Positions 1 to 11,700 of a stretch of 64,000 nt of DNA are shown one piece after another. Position 1 is the stretch's first letter. Each line of letters begins with the position of its first letter. Below the pieces are notes generated by a model. That model was not told the DNA's origin, made no database searches, and saw only the letters and a program-made list of their open reading frames with translations. This DNA comes from Eremophila alpestris peregrina (Eukaryota; Chordata; Aves; Passeriformes; Alaudidae): assembly GCA_009792885.1 (NCBI GenBank), contig WMCF01000025.1:8892123-8956122 (forward strand). Direction: 5' to 3'. The translations under genes and the position numbers were made by a program.

Positions 1-1392
1 GATGGTCTGAAAGGGGAACTTTGTTTTGGAGCTTCATTAGCCCATTCCACTCTTCACTTTCTGAAATTTAGCATTCAGTTATTCACTGGGCTTTAATAAA
101 CTTCAGTGCCAACCATGAAAAAAGAGAAAATAAGCCAAGTGTGCTGGAGGCTTCTGAAGGTATAAAGAGGAAGAAGGTACCAAATTCCCACTGCTCTTCC
201 CATGGGAGCTCTGACTAAAGTGCTTTCAGTGGCACTACCTTTATTTTTTCTTATCTCAAATAAGATGAAACGAGATTGTTTTGTGTCCCTGTGACAAAAT
301 AACCTACCTCAAAAATTGTGTCCTCAGTGCATCTTTCCTGAGCCTAAGCTCTGGTCTGTGGCAGAACACATAAAAATCTTATTAGCTAAAGGTATGGAGA
401 ACCAGTTTGGTCACAACCTGTGTAGGCAACTACAGTCCTAAATAGCAAACTCAGAATGGCTGTGAATTTGGCCAAAATGAGTTACAACAAGGCATTCAGA
501 TGAGCTGGACCTGAAACTATTGGTGCAGTCATCTCTGTCACATCTTCCATCAATTCTCCAAATTCCATCAAGTTCAAATTCTGGTCAGGCTTCTAGCACT
601 GAAGCCTCACTAATCCAGCATAGCAATCATTCAGCTCCTTCCCTAGGGCCTGCTTTGAAGGAAAAATAATACAAAAAAGCTCTTTCAAGACCTAGCAGCA
701 GAATTCCTTGGAGTCAGAGGTTGCAGCTGAGGAGGAACTGCTCCCCACATTCGTGCAGTTGGCGCTGTGCAGGGGGACACATTTTTAAAGCAAGTGCACA
801 GTCTCTTATAATGTACCATAAGGCATAGATGCCCTCCTGCCTGTAGGCCAGAAGGTGGAGAGCATTTTTTATACTGAATGAATGCTCATTATTTTATGGG
901 AATATTGGCACTGCTACATAGGTATGTCTGGGGGGGGTGGGGATGTGGTGGGAGCAGGAGTGCTTTTCTTTGTCTTTGCTGACTATGGCCTCTACACTAA
1001 AAGCCCATTCCAATACGGGAGTCAAAGAATCTGAGAAAAATTAACAAAATGAAACCGTGGCTATCTGGTTTAGAACCACAGTAAAACAAAACAAAAAAAC
1101 AAAAAACAAAAACCCCAAAAAAAAAAAACCCACCCACCAATGAGTGTGAACTTGACAGACAGCAATGCAGAAAAAGGAACAGAGTTGAAGAGGCATTTTG
1201 TGGATTAAAAACTGTTGTCATAAAGATTTAACTGGAACCCATAAAAAAAGCTCCCATTCAGCATTTAAGAAAGGTAAGCAAATTGAGTAGAAGTTAAGCC
1301 AGTGTAATATTAAACTGATTAAAGATAACAGATGCTACCAAAATGCTTGTGCCAGTTTTGAGATGTCTGAGTCTTTCATCTTAGTGTATTTT
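1..1392. other. Left flank, no gene seen
   Basis: AT-rich non-coding sequence 3' of CMBL copy A, holding the A-rich repeat at 1081. No exon of the expected next neighbour in the conserved order is recognised. Confidence 0.6.
1081..1136 (+). repeat. A-rich simple repeat
   Basis: Degenerate AAAAC units followed by an A-run and CCCACCC. An apparent Phe-rich open frame on the opposite strand is a by-product. Confidence 0.9.
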
Positions 1393-1970
1393 ACAGAATC
1401 ACAAAATCACTGGTAAGGTTGGCAGAGACCACAGTGGGTCATCTGGTCCAACCTCCTTGCTCAAGCAGAGTCATCCTGGATTGCATCCAGACAGTCCTGG
1501 AATACCTTCAGTGAGGGAGAATCCATAACCTCTCTGGGCAATCTACTCCAGTCCATGGTCACCTGCACAGCAAAGAAGTTCTTCCTCATATTCAGGAGGA
1601 ACTTCTCTTGCCTCACTTTCTGCCTCTTGTCCTATTGCTTGGCAACACTGAGCAGAGCCTGGCTCTGTCCTCTTGACCCCTTCCCTTCAGATTCTTATAG
1701 ACACTGACAAGGTCCCCTGTCAGTCATCTCCTCTAGAGGCTGAACAGGCCCAGTTGTCCCAGCTCCTCCTTGTAAGAGAAATGTTCCAGTCCCCTCATCA
1801 TCTTTGTTGTCCTCTGCTGGACCTGCTCTGTGGCTTCAAGTCTCTCTCTGACTGAGGAGTCCAGAACTGGACACAGCACTCCAGATGTGGCCTCACCAGA
1901 ACTGAGTAGAGGGTCAGGATCACCTCCCTTGAGCTGCTGGCAATGACTTCTTCTAATGCACCCATTTTGT
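1393..1970 (-). mobile_element. CR1 LINE, 5'-truncated, 3' end at the left
   Basis: The + strand begins with an ACAGAATCACAAAATCAC repeat, the reverse of the CR1 3' terminal octamer repeat. It continues with the familiar CR1 reverse-strand text (GGTCATCTGGTCCAACCTCC, GTGGCCTCACCAGAACTGAG). The copy is moderately diverged and non-coding. Confidence 0.9.
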
Positions 1971-4180
1971 TTTTTCCTATAAAAACAAATATATAATAAA
2001 ATGTAACACCTGTCCTACAGCAAGAGACTGAATTCTCTAAGGAAAATTAATTTGGGCAAAATACTCCTCAGTTTAACAATCTTTCCCCATCTCAGGGAAA
2101 ATTTGGCAACACTTAGCCCTATTCCCTAAGACATCTGTTCATTCACATAAAAAGCCAAGCTGGACACGTTTGCCAACCAAGACATTACCTTCAGAGAAAC
2201 CAAGGCTCTTTTATTTAAAATACACACAAGAAAATAGTTGTGGAGAGTTCAGTTTCATCATCTCTCTCTGTTCTCATAGCAACCCTGATAAATTTGGCAT
2301 GAATCCAGAGCTGGGAATTGAATTTACACTTTACAGATTACCTGAACCACAAACCTGCATTGCTTCCTTCCAGGCAGGTTTGTGCATTGTTATGCTCCCA
2401 TTCCCTTGAGTTGGGCAGGCACACACATCAGATGTGCCCACGCCAGTGCATGGAGCTGTCTGCAGTTCTCTCCTGGGAAGCTGTTCCTCTTCCACCTGTG
2501 CTGAGAACAGAACCATGCCAGGACTGGCAGGCAGCACAGAAGTCACTGTCTGGCCCTTCCCTCTGTCTATATGTCACTGGGAATGTGCACAGATTGAGCA
2601 CAAGGGCAGGACCAGGGGAGGCATCAGGGAACTTCTCATCTCCAGTGTAGAGGTACTGCTTCTTCCAGCACGACTCATGGGAATAATGCTCTGCAGACCT
2701 CAAGAGGCTTTCCCTGCATTGGCTGGACCAAGTAAGCACTGAAGGCTCATCTCTCCTGAAATTATTGAGCAATAAGATGGAAACACAATGTGCAGTGTCC
2801 AAACCACAGAACAGCAATAATCACTGACCAAGGGCATGAACCAAGGAACAAAAGAAGATTTTGCATTTTTGCCTCAGAGATCCACATGAAATCTTTTTGA
2901 TAAACAGGAGATTTTTTAAAAACATCAGCCAGTGTGGTGCAGAGAGATCTGTTTTCTCATGGAATGTACAGAGTGCATTGCAGGAGGGAAGGAGTGATGT
3001 GAAGAAGGGGGTTGAAGTGGAGGGATGGTTGAAGCACTGCTGGGGATTTGGGGCCTGAGGTGGGACCCACACGGTAGGAGACTCCAAAGAGAAACCATGG
3101 CGTTCAGACATATGCCTACTACTTAGACCCCCAGGTAGGAAAGAGCCAGAGGGAATGTGATTTCCTGAGGGAGCTGTCAGGCATGGCTGGCAGCAGCAAA
3201 CTCAAAAGGAAATAATGTTGTGGGGCAACGGAAACCATGGAGGGGCTGCAACTTGCAAGGCAATATTCTGTGAAAGCTCCCTGGGCTCACACATGGACAA
3301 CATTCACTACAATCTTTTGGCCACATCTTTCCCTCAGCATCACAAATACAGGCAAGACCTCACCACATGGTTTTTGGGAATTAAACTGGGAGGGTCCAAA
3401 GGAGCTGAAACAGGGTAATGTTCCCCCTGTTCTCCTAGGAACGGGCTGTGCCTTACAAATAACAACACCCAATTAAATCACAGCAGAGAGAAACCGGATG
3501 ATAAAGGAAAGATTTGTGGAGGTGAAGAGGTAACGTTGGAGGTTGGTTTAGTTTAAAACTCATGCCTGAAACCATGAGAGATGAGGGATTTGCATCAAGA
3601 TAATCATGAAATGATGTGATTTCCTCTAATCACTTGGTCCTTCAATCATGGTTCCCAACTTTTTCCAGCTCCCTTTCTGTTCACATAAATTTCTTTTCAT
3701 TGTCTTTCCCCTTCCCTTTTCTAGTTCTCTTTTAATGAATTCTGAATAGGATATTCTGTTTCCAAGAAAATATCCCAGTCCATAACTATATTTACCTAAA
3801 AGATGAAAATCTGGGAGCTGAAAATCTCACAGCTAAACAATGCTAAACACAGATTTAAGGAGAGACTTTCTCAAGTGTAGGTAGAGTTTCAGCGATTTTT
3901 AATCATGTTGACATTGATATAAAAAAATAAACTTTCAGGTGCCAGAAAATATGCCACATGAAATTCTAATAATTTTATGTTATACAAGACCAGTGTTAAA
4001 AACCTTTCCATTTATAACTTTCAGCATTTGAAAAGCCATTTCTCAGCCCCTTCTTGGAAGGTAAGTGCAAATAAGTAGTGTTATTTCAAAAGAGTTTTAC
4101 AAAGTATTTATGTGATTATAAGAACATTTTAAGCAATATAGTCTGTATTATTTTCTTATTTCCTACAACAACTGATTTTG
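1971..4180. other. Non-coding stretch 3' of CMBL copy A
   Basis: It contains several overlapping short open frames on both strands at 2.3-2.8 kb, in a slightly GC-richer patch. None resembles a known family or shows paired splice sites. The last few hundred bases are the likely 3' UTR region of CMBL copy A. Confidence 0.5.
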
Positions 4181-4186
4181 TTTATT
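4181..4186 (-). terminator. Candidate polyadenylation signal of CMBL copy A
   Basis: AATAAA reads on the minus strand 15 bases past the stop codon. That is close, and ATTAAA variants further on (3897-3902 and 3731-3736) are alternatives, so the true 3' end is open. Confidence 0.3.
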
Positions 4187-4200
4187 GGCATTAATTTAAC

Positions 4201-4380
4201 CTAAAGGTATTTATTCAGCCAGTTGATCATATCCTTTCTTCCTTCCTCAATAAAAGGTTTATCTTGAGGATTGATATCTTCTCTTTTGCGATGCACAAAC
4301 CCATGTGTCTGTCCAGGGTAGATTTTAACTTCATAATCAACTTTACAGTTTTCTTTAAGCTTCTTCTCCAGCGAGGTGAC
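4201..4380 (-). CDS. CMBL: CMBL copy A, coding exon 5 (His212 and stop)
   Basis: This 180-nt terminal exon follows acceptor GTTACAG. It encodes SLEKKLKENC, then QTHGFVHRKRE with His212, and ends in WLNKYL followed by TAG at 4203-4201. The C-terminal helix is complete. Confidence 0.93.
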   Translation of the reverse strand, partial: VTSLEKKLKENCKVDYEVKIYPGQTHGFVHRKREDINPQDKPFIEEGRKDMINWLNKYL

Positions 4381-7300
4381 CTGTAACACAGAACAGTCTA
4401 TGTTGGCTGAGTACAAAGTTAACATGTTCTATATTTACTGTCCCAAAACTGTCCTCATTTGTTACTTTTCTGAAAAACAAATATAATTTATCCTTGCCAC
4501 TGTTTTCTCTTCTACTAATTTCATTCCTAAATGCATTTCTGTTACTGCACTTGCTTTTTATAACTAGGCTTTTTTTTCCCCAGTAAAATACCAGCATGTG
4601 ACTGTATAAGAAGAATATTTTATGGATTGCTATTAATACCTGTAAAGGTAAAAAACTTACTGCTCAGCATCATGAGAAGGTTATCCTGTAGTGAACACTG
4701 TATGAGTTGCTGCTGATAGATCTCAAATAAAAGAAAATGGGGCAGGAGTTTGAATTTATTTGAAGTTGAGGGAAGAGAGGCAGAGATAAAATCAGCAGCT
4801 CAAAGTGACTGGAATTTTTGCTAGGTAAGTTAAAGCTAACATCTTGGTAGATAATCATCTTTCTCCAATTATTCTCCACTCAGGTTCCAGAGAAAAGCTG
4901 TTGACAGGGTGACAAAATGGAGAATTTCTGCAGGACAGAGGAAAAAGGAAAAGGATAGCCACATGATCCTTTTAATTCTCCCACAATGAGTGATTCCATT
5001 GGAACAGGCAGATTTCATGGACCATTGGTATTACTAAAAAAGGTCTCCTATCTTAAACTTGTCAGAAGGCTTTCTTTGGATTCTTGCTCTTTTCCTAAGA
5101 ACTGATTAAAATCATCCAAATTTTCAAATAGGAAAAGACAATATTTTTAGTGTCATGGTAAATTTTTTTGATATGGGGATGAACAACAAAGTTGTGCAGA
5201 ACTAAGAACTGTAAGAGTTAATGAAAGAGAAAGAAAAGTACAATTTAGTTTTCTACTTCATATTCATTAAAAATCTAATTACAAAACAAGCATGAAAAGC
5301 ATTTAAAAGACAAATATCTGTGATGGGGAACTCACCTGCTCCAATGGAATAATGTTATCCTTCTCACCAAAAATGAAGAAAGTAGGGTGCAGCAAACTGT
5401 GTCTGTCCTCAAAACGGCTGATCACTCCTAAGGAAGAAGAAAACATACATACAATAAGTTAGGCTACCTAAAGTAGCTAAAACACAACAAAGTCTATACA
5501 GTGAAACTTTGAGACATTTTCATCAGTTACAGCTGATCAGTTTGTAATGGAAGTTAACACACTTTGCTTAAAAGTCCCTTTTGTTGTGGAATGTTGCAAT
5601 GTCATTAAAGATAACATCAGTTGTGTGAAAAAGAAACCAGAGACCAGTTCTGGGGGAAAAAAATCAGAGAATAATTGTTATACTTGCCCCATTTTTGTGG
5701 GTTGCTTTAAGCAACTGCTTCTGACCACTGTCAGAGATAAGGTTCTGTGAGAGATGGACACTTTGGAGCTGCTCACCTCTGGCTTGGGAAGACCATTTTT
5801 AAGATAATTATAAATAGTCATCATTCCACATACATGGTTACGATTGCAGTGAACATATATTTACACTGATATGATTCCATGACAAATTGACATTGTAATT
5901 TTGACTATTCAAATATATTTGAATAAAAGTTACAGTAGAACTAACCAGTTGCCACCCTGGCTACTCTTTTTATTCCCAAGATCACTACAACAAAAAAATA
6001 AAATATTAGGATGTAACACTGTTGAATTGACTCAACTGATCAGCATATTAGTGCAGCAAAACAATCCCAATAACCTTTCTGGAAAAATACCTTCAATTCG
6101 CTTTCACCTCTAATTAATATAAGTTGGTCTGGGTTCTGTAGAAGTACAGAGGTTAATAAGAAAAATGTCAAAGGCAACATAAATGCATTGAGTAATGTGT
6201 GAGAGTACAGGGTTAAAACAGAGAGTTAAAAATGGTTCCTATTAGTAACAAAGGTCCATTGTCTAAAAGATGTAAAAGATGTGTCTAGAAGCCCTTCTGA
6301 CATCACCAGCCAAGAGGAACCTCGGCTACAGTGAAGCCATGGCATTTGGCACCATGATCACAGATGTGATCCTGGTCATGCCACTCTCTAAATACATAGA
6401 TCTTGCTGGGTACAGTTAAGTATAAAAATGTGTGTGTGCAAAATCAAATAATTTCTAGACTATTTATAATTAAATCACCTTGTTCCACTAGATGTCATAC
6501 TGAATTTTGTTACAGCAATCGTCCTACAGAACTGCTTCCTGCACTGGTATTCTGCTCAGAGTGCAGCAGGTATTTCAGGCTTACCATAAAGGGACACTCC
6601 AGTCTTTAAATGAGGATTTTTCAGCATCAGATGTTGCACTGCTGCTCCACCCCAGCAGAACCCAATGACACCAATCTTCGTCGCACCACATTGGTCCTTT
6701 AGATACTTGAGGACAACATCAACTTCTCTGACACATGCAAATGAAAGTGAATTAAGGATCTATCCTGTTTCTCTGGCCTCCTTGGTGGCTGCTGCTCAGA
6801 GACTGGGTGGACATCTGTCTGCTTTTGGGACAGAGTGACTGTCTTTGGTTTTTCTCTTTCCCTTACCTATCAAATTGTCTTTATCTCAACCCTTGAGTTT
6901 TCTTGCTTTGTTTCCCTTATTCCCTCCCCTGTTCCTCCTGTGGGAGTGAGTGAGTGTTAGTCCAGGTTGTTGGCTGCTAGTTGGGGTCAACCCACAGCAC
7001 AACTTTACTATAATTCATTTCTAAAATACAAGACAAACTCCAGGGGAGAAGACAAAGGAGAAAATCAGTCTTCCTAGATCATTGTCATGAGGACATGAGG
7101 TGATTTTATGAACAGCCGTCCAATTAATTTCACAAATAGCAGCAGTTATCATAAAGGCTAACACAAATAAAAGTTTGAGACACACAGCCAGTCAAGAGAA
7201 TCCTGTTGTCACACAAATGTGATTTATATGCAAAGCATCTCTTGTAAGGATGACAAATATTTTATAAAATTGTGGAAGAAAATTTCAAATTTTTTTCTAA

Positions 7301-8943
7301 ATCAGCAGTTACTTTGTGCAAATCAAGCTATGTGTCAGATAAAAATGGGAAAAATACAGAAAAAGTGGCAAAACAGTATGCTTTGAGCTAGCTGTGATCT
7401 GATGGGGAGCAGAAGAAATGTTCCCTCATTACACAGTGCTTGCATTTCCACCCTATCTAAAATCCATGGAACTTGTGCCTTCCTGAGGGATCCAAGTGGC
7501 CAACGTGAGCTGCATTTTCTAGCCTTTGCTGGTTCTTTGCTTTTGAGTAATTCATTTTGCTTCTACTGTTTGTACAGACAAACACTGGGCACTTTTATTC
7601 TTCAAATGTCTACTTTTATCCATAAAGCACCACTGACATAACCATGAGCTTGTCCCATGAGCTGCGTGAAATTTCTATCTGTGGACATCCAGCTCTATTT
7701 GACCCACTAATGATTCAGGATCTAATTTTACATTTTTCCTAAGGCAAAAATTCCCATGAAATACAGATGTCCCCTTGGTGGACAAGGAACAATGGCTGTA
7801 CTTGTCTGTTTTGCCGGCGTCTCGTGTTTTCACCCAGTCGTTGAAAGATGCCCAGTCATTAGAAGGTTTCCAAGCTTCTTGTCCCACAAAAAAATCTGGG
7901 CAGATGGCTCTGCAAGAAAAAGGAAAATATTTTATGTCCATGAAATAATATTTGAAAAGGATTAAAGGGAACACCATATTTACTACACAACAAATTCATT
8001 TTACTGAATACATACTACTTAACCCATACCAAAGCATTAAACCAGCAACCTTCAATAATTTTCTACAGCAAGTAAGAAGACACAGTTTAATTTCCAATCA
8101 CATTTTGCCCTGTTAAAATTCATTACTTAATTTGATAGTTAACTAAAACTGAAAATCCTTGGTGGTTTCCTACCAAACTTAAAAAAAAAAGGAAATCCAA
8201 AACCAAACCAAAGAAACTACAATTTACACGGTACATATGTTTAGCCTAGAAGGAACACCAGCCTAGTAATACAATATGCTTTTCACATATTTGAGAATTT
8301 CTCTATTTGGCACAAGTTAGTAAACTTTCCCTTCACAGAAAGATCCTCAACTTCTTTGGAATTTTTACTATAACAGCCAAGTTGCACAGAAGAAGGGAGG
8401 AAGCAGGCTGCTTCAGGCTCATGGAGGATGAAAGATGCAAAGTAAGTAACTTTTCTGTTTCCTCTTTAACTAAAACCAAGCTGTGCTAACCCATGACACC
8501 CTCTCTTCTTCTGTGCTTACCTACTAACTTGTTATGGTAAGACTACTCAATTATTTCAGACTTCTTTCACTGTTTTACCAGGAAGAACCTTTTTACCCTT
8601 TACTTTCGAGAAAGGAATAAAGAAAGACTATGAAATTATTTATGCTTGTATGGTTTACATGAAAAAAGGAAACATTTCAATAAACTTTCTTATTGTAAAG
8701 ACACTTTGAAAAGAGTAGTATTTCTTACATGTATCCGTTGCTTGTCAGCATATCAGCTATGTATCTGGTGTTTGGGAGCTGCCACCCAAATATGTCGTGA
8801 ATGACAATCACCGCTCTGTCGGTGCTGGCAGAAGGTTTGCAGACATAGGCCTTGATGTGCCCAACTTGTACCTCCTGCCCACGGCCTCCATAGTCAAACC
8901 TGTCCCCAATATCACACGGGCAGGGCCTCGATTCATTGGCCAT
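4201..8943 (-). CDS. CMBL: CMBL copy A: carboxymethylenebutenolidase homolog, five coding exons, 245 aa
   Basis: Predicted cytosolic alpha/beta hydrolase of the dienelactone hydrolase family; the human protein hydrolyses cyclic and ester prodrugs such as olmesartan medoxomil. Coding segments on the minus strand are 8943-8729, 7909-7802, 6727-6585, 5427-5336 and 4380-4201 (215, 108, 143, 92 and 180 nt), joined by GT-AG introns. They sum to 738 nt, giving 245 residues plus stop, the same length as human CMBL as I recall it. The triad is visible: Cys132 in GFCWGG, Asp179 in GEKDN and His212 in QTHGF. There is no signal peptide or membrane segment. The start is ATG at 8943, eight bases inside the exon, and gives the family N-terminus MANE. 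It is the last-transcribed member of a three-copy array with copies B and C upstream. I judge it the functional CMBL orthologue because length, triad and splice sites are all intact. Confidence 0.93.
5336..5427 (-). CDS. CMBL: CMBL copy A, coding exon 4 (Asp179)
   Basis: This 92-nt exon lies between acceptor CCTTAG and donor GTGAG. It encodes the strand PTFFIFGEKD and then NIIPLEQ, carrying the predicted catalytic Asp179. Confidence 0.91.
6585..6727 (-). CDS. CMBL: CMBL copy A, coding exon 3 (nucleophile elbow, Cys132)
   Basis: This 143-nt exon lies between acceptor GTCAG and donor GTAAG. It encodes EVDVVLKYLK, the nucleophile elbow GFCWGG and the strand GVSLYG. The catalytic cysteine codon TGC is at 6657-6655 on the minus strand. 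Confidence 0.93.
6775..7005 (+). mobile_element. Avian ERV LTR fragment in a CMBL copy A intron
   Basis: The segment CTTTATCTCAACCCTTGAGT, then CCCTCCCCTGTTCCTCCTGT, GGGAGTGAGTGAG and GCTAGTTGGGGTCAACCCAC resembles the 3' part of an avian ERVL-type LTR. It is non-coding and only partial. It begins about 50 bases from the acceptor of coding exon 3 of copy A. Confidence 0.6.
7802..7909 (-). CDS. CMBL: CMBL copy A, coding exon 2
   Basis: This 108-nt exon follows acceptor TTGCAG and encodes CPDFFVGQE through KTRDAGKTDK. Phase 2 enters from exon 1 and phase 2 leaves. The donor is GTACAG, weaker than the GTAAG used at the same place in copy C. Confidence 0.9.
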
Positions 8944-8951
8944 GGGTGATG
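8729..8951 (-). CDS. CMBL: CMBL copy A, coding exon 1 (with 8-nt leader)
   Basis: The acceptor AG lies at 8953-8952, followed by an 8-nt leader and ATG at 8943-8941. The exon codes for 71 residues plus two bases, from MANES to SNGY, including GHIKAYVCKP and HDIFGWQLP, which are typical of CMBL. The donor GTAAG begins at 8728. A longer reading frame runs further upstream into the intron, but the family N-terminus and the acceptor fix the ATG chosen here. Confidence 0.92.
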
Positions 8952-11145
8952 CTGAAGAATAAAAAAGATTCAGTAGCAAATACCAAAGCCTGCCACACTG
9001 AAAAACATCAGAAGACAGCAGTGTCAGCTGCTATTGAATTCTTTAATCACTACAGTAATAGGATGAACATGCTCATTACTGCTTTGTCTAAAATGAAGCA
9101 TTAGTCAATAAGCCCATTGGGTTATTTAACATAAATAAGATTCTTGTTAGAGTTTCTTATGTTATGAAATCATCAGCAGGGACCTGGTACATGCTGGGAT
9201 TTCCATGGCCTACAGTGAGTACTACAATAAGTTATGAGCAAGCAGCAAGGCAACCATCACAAACTATTTACATAGCAATGAAGCCAGTTCCTCCACTCTT
9301 CATCATGTGTCTTTCCTGTCAGGAATGCATAGCTTTCTTCAGTAGACAATAAAGGCTTAATATGTGACTCAGAATTTTGAAAGAAAAAAAAAAAAAAAAT
9401 AGCTACTGTGTAGAAAGATATAATTACGCATAGATTAAGCATAATATTTTCATCCAGGGACTTAAAATATTACATAACTGAAATTTTCAATGTCAATAAA
9501 CCCTTTTTCTAACCACCTTTAGCCTCAGATGTTGCAGATTTTGAAGAAGGAAATTTAAGAAAGATGCCAATAAATTGTACCAGCACAAGTCAGAGTACAA
9601 AATTGTATTTCCTTAATATTAAATAAAGAATGGATTAAAACTCCAAGACAGGAAAAAAAAAACTGAGCATAAAAAAACTCAAAATCTTAAAGTTGAGCCA
9701 AATCTTTTATCAAGAAGATAAGAGTAGGGTATGGTAATTTTTTTTAAACTAATGCTTAAATGAAAATAAACAAGGAATTCACAAAGGTCAAAAAGTACCA
9801 GCAGAATCTAACACACCCATATGTAGCTCCTTAGACTCAAGTTAATAATTTTCTACCATCAAGCTTAGATTAACCAACTGAGCAAACAGACCTGAATAAA
9901 TCCTTTGAATATTCACAGAGCCTCTACAAATGATTCAAGAACATGGAAAGAATTTAGATAAAGCTTTGCCCAAGCTCTCTGCAGATAAATCATGTGTATT
10001 ACCATAGAAACTTTGCTACTAAAGAAACAAAGATCTTCACATTTAACTGTGTCAAAATTGCAGAGAGAAATAGGAAAAAGCAGATTATTGAACTGCCCCT
10101 GAACAAGTGGGACTTAAAGATTTGTGGCAGTAAAGGGACAGCTTCTGGAAAGCCAACAACCAACTTGACAGACAAAAATTGGGCAGAATTCTAGAGGCCA
10201 ATATATTCTGAGTTCACAGACTTTAAAATTCAGAATCTCCCAAGCAGTGTCACCAGGGCTAGATTGCAGATACCAGGAGATTTCATTTTTGCAGATCAGT
10301 TCATGACAAGCTGTGTCATATTTGAAAGCTCTATAATCTCTGGGCACACATCTATACTAGTACTTTACCTTTTCTTTTTTAAATAAGCCACACACATAAG
10401 TGTCCCTTTTTCCCTACATGTTGTAGGGAAAGAAGTTCATAACTGATTTTCCATTCACAAACTGTTTTCTTTTGATTAGACTAAATCAGAAAATATTAAA
10501 AAACAGGGATTAAATATTAAAGAAACATATATTTCAGAACTCCAGAAACACAAACCCTTACCAGTATATCCTCAAAGGCTTTAATTGAAAACATTTCATA
10601 CTCTCTGATAAAATGTAAAGCAACACATAGAACATGAAATATTTAAAGCTGTAGATATATTCACTGATGAAAATATCTCCAGATACAAGACTGTGAGGTA
10701 AAGCATTGGTTTGTATGGTTTATAAGCCATATAGACTTGCAAGCTCTGTAGCATAGGCAAGACACTTCAGTGTTTCTGCATCTGCTGTAGTACATACAAA
10801 CAGCTTTTTCCATTTCTTACATGCTTTTCTAATATTGAAATATTACTTAATTACTTAAGTAATTGAAATTACTTAAAAACTAATTTCCCCCTCTTACATT
10901 TATCAAAGCTGTTTTTTTAGGAGGATGTGAAAACCCACAGCCTTGGTGTACTACCATTTCCACCTGCAAGCACTTGAGAATTTATTGGAAGACCAAACAA
11001 GAATTAATTTGCAGATACTTGAGCCCACAGCAAGTAAAAATATAAAGACATTGCTGTATGGCGCCATCACTTCCAACACACCCTCCTGAGTCTTCCTCGT
11101 CAGAGGTCTTCCCCACCTCTTCAGGGAAAAGATTTCTGAACCATC

Positions 11146-11288
11146 ATCTCAAAAAAGAAAATAAAAGAGATGAAAGAAAAAAAAAAGAAAAGAAAAAAAA
11201 AAGAAAAAATAAAAGAAAAGGAAAAAAATAAAATAAATAAAAGAGAAAGAAAAAATAAAAGAAAGGGGAGAAAAAGGGAAGAAAGTAA
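11146..11288 (+). repeat. Purine-rich A/G low-complexity tract
   Basis: About 140 bases consist almost entirely of A and G with occasional T (AAAAG, AAAAATAA and GGGGAG units). The apparent Phe/Ser/Leu-rich and Lys-rich reading frames here are composition artefacts. The tract lies within the predicted first intron of CMBL copy A. Confidence 0.95.
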
Positions 11289-11353
11289 CCCCCCATTGCA
11301 TTTAAATGAGCTTGCGCTCTGCATGCAAAAGGAAATGAAAGTCTCCCGAACAT

Positions 11354-11363
11354 GCTGAGTCAC
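11354..11363 (-). promoter_or_regulatory. Antioxidant-response-element-like site
   Basis: The minus strand reads GTGACTCAGC, an exact fit to the RTGACnnnGC core bound by CNC-bZIP/small Maf factors, and it contains an AP-1 heptamer. It lies about 90 bases into the predicted first intron of CMBL copy A. Function is inferred. Confidence 0.4.
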
Positions 11364-11452
11364 ACCTCGCAAGCACTTTTCTACGTTTCTGGGAAAAAAA
11401 ACCAAAACAACCGTGGGCTTAAAAAAAAAAGCCAAACGAATCTAACTCATAC

Positions 11453-11560
11453 CTGCAGCACTGCAAATGTGCGAGACAGTAGATGCGGGAGCTCAGCGCG
11501 GATGGTTACGGCGGAACTGGATCCCCAAACAAAGCTCCAGCTCACAAATCGAAAGGGGTG
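11453..11560 (-). other. CMBL: Putative non-coding first exon of CMBL copy A
   Basis: On the minus strand a GC-richer stretch with several CpGs ends in CTGCAG followed by donor GTATGAG, with the exon edge at 11453. The coding exon of copy A has an acceptor only eight bases before its ATG, so an upstream non-coding exon is required and this is the best candidate in the 2.5 kb upstream. The right edge is a guess from a TATA-like element at 11578-11587. RNA reads would settle it. Confidence 0.5.
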
Positions 11561-11700
11561 AGCGCCTGGCTCAGGTTCCTTTAAAAGAGAGTTACATAAG
11601 CCCCTGCCTTTATCTTTGTGCTTGCGGAGTGACGAAGGCCGCTCTTTTTAAAGCTGTTCATCTCACTGCCACTGTAGGCGGGGTGTGCTGCCATGAGGGG
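11560..11700 (-). promoter_or_regulatory. Putative promoter of CMBL copy A
   Basis: The sequence upstream of the putative first exon contains CTTTTAAAGG (11587-11578 on the minus strand), which could act as a weak TATA element, and is richer in CpG than its surroundings. This is inferred from position and composition only. Confidence 0.35.

Larger units (their letters stand above)
8952..11450 (-). other. Predicted 5' intron of CMBL copy A
   Basis: AT-rich sequence between the putative non-coding exon and the first coding exon. Apart from A-runs and the purine tract near its left-strand start, no gene or recognisable repeat is seen. Confidence 0.5.

Noticed and set aside
8944..8979. Upstream in-frame ATG extending CMBL copy A by 12 residues
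   Set aside because: It lies across the AG acceptor, in intron sequence, and is absent from the family; the ATG at 8943 gives the expected N-terminus.
11121..11435. Phe-rich membrane-like open frames on the minus strand
   Set aside because: They are products of the purine tract and have no start context or neighbours.
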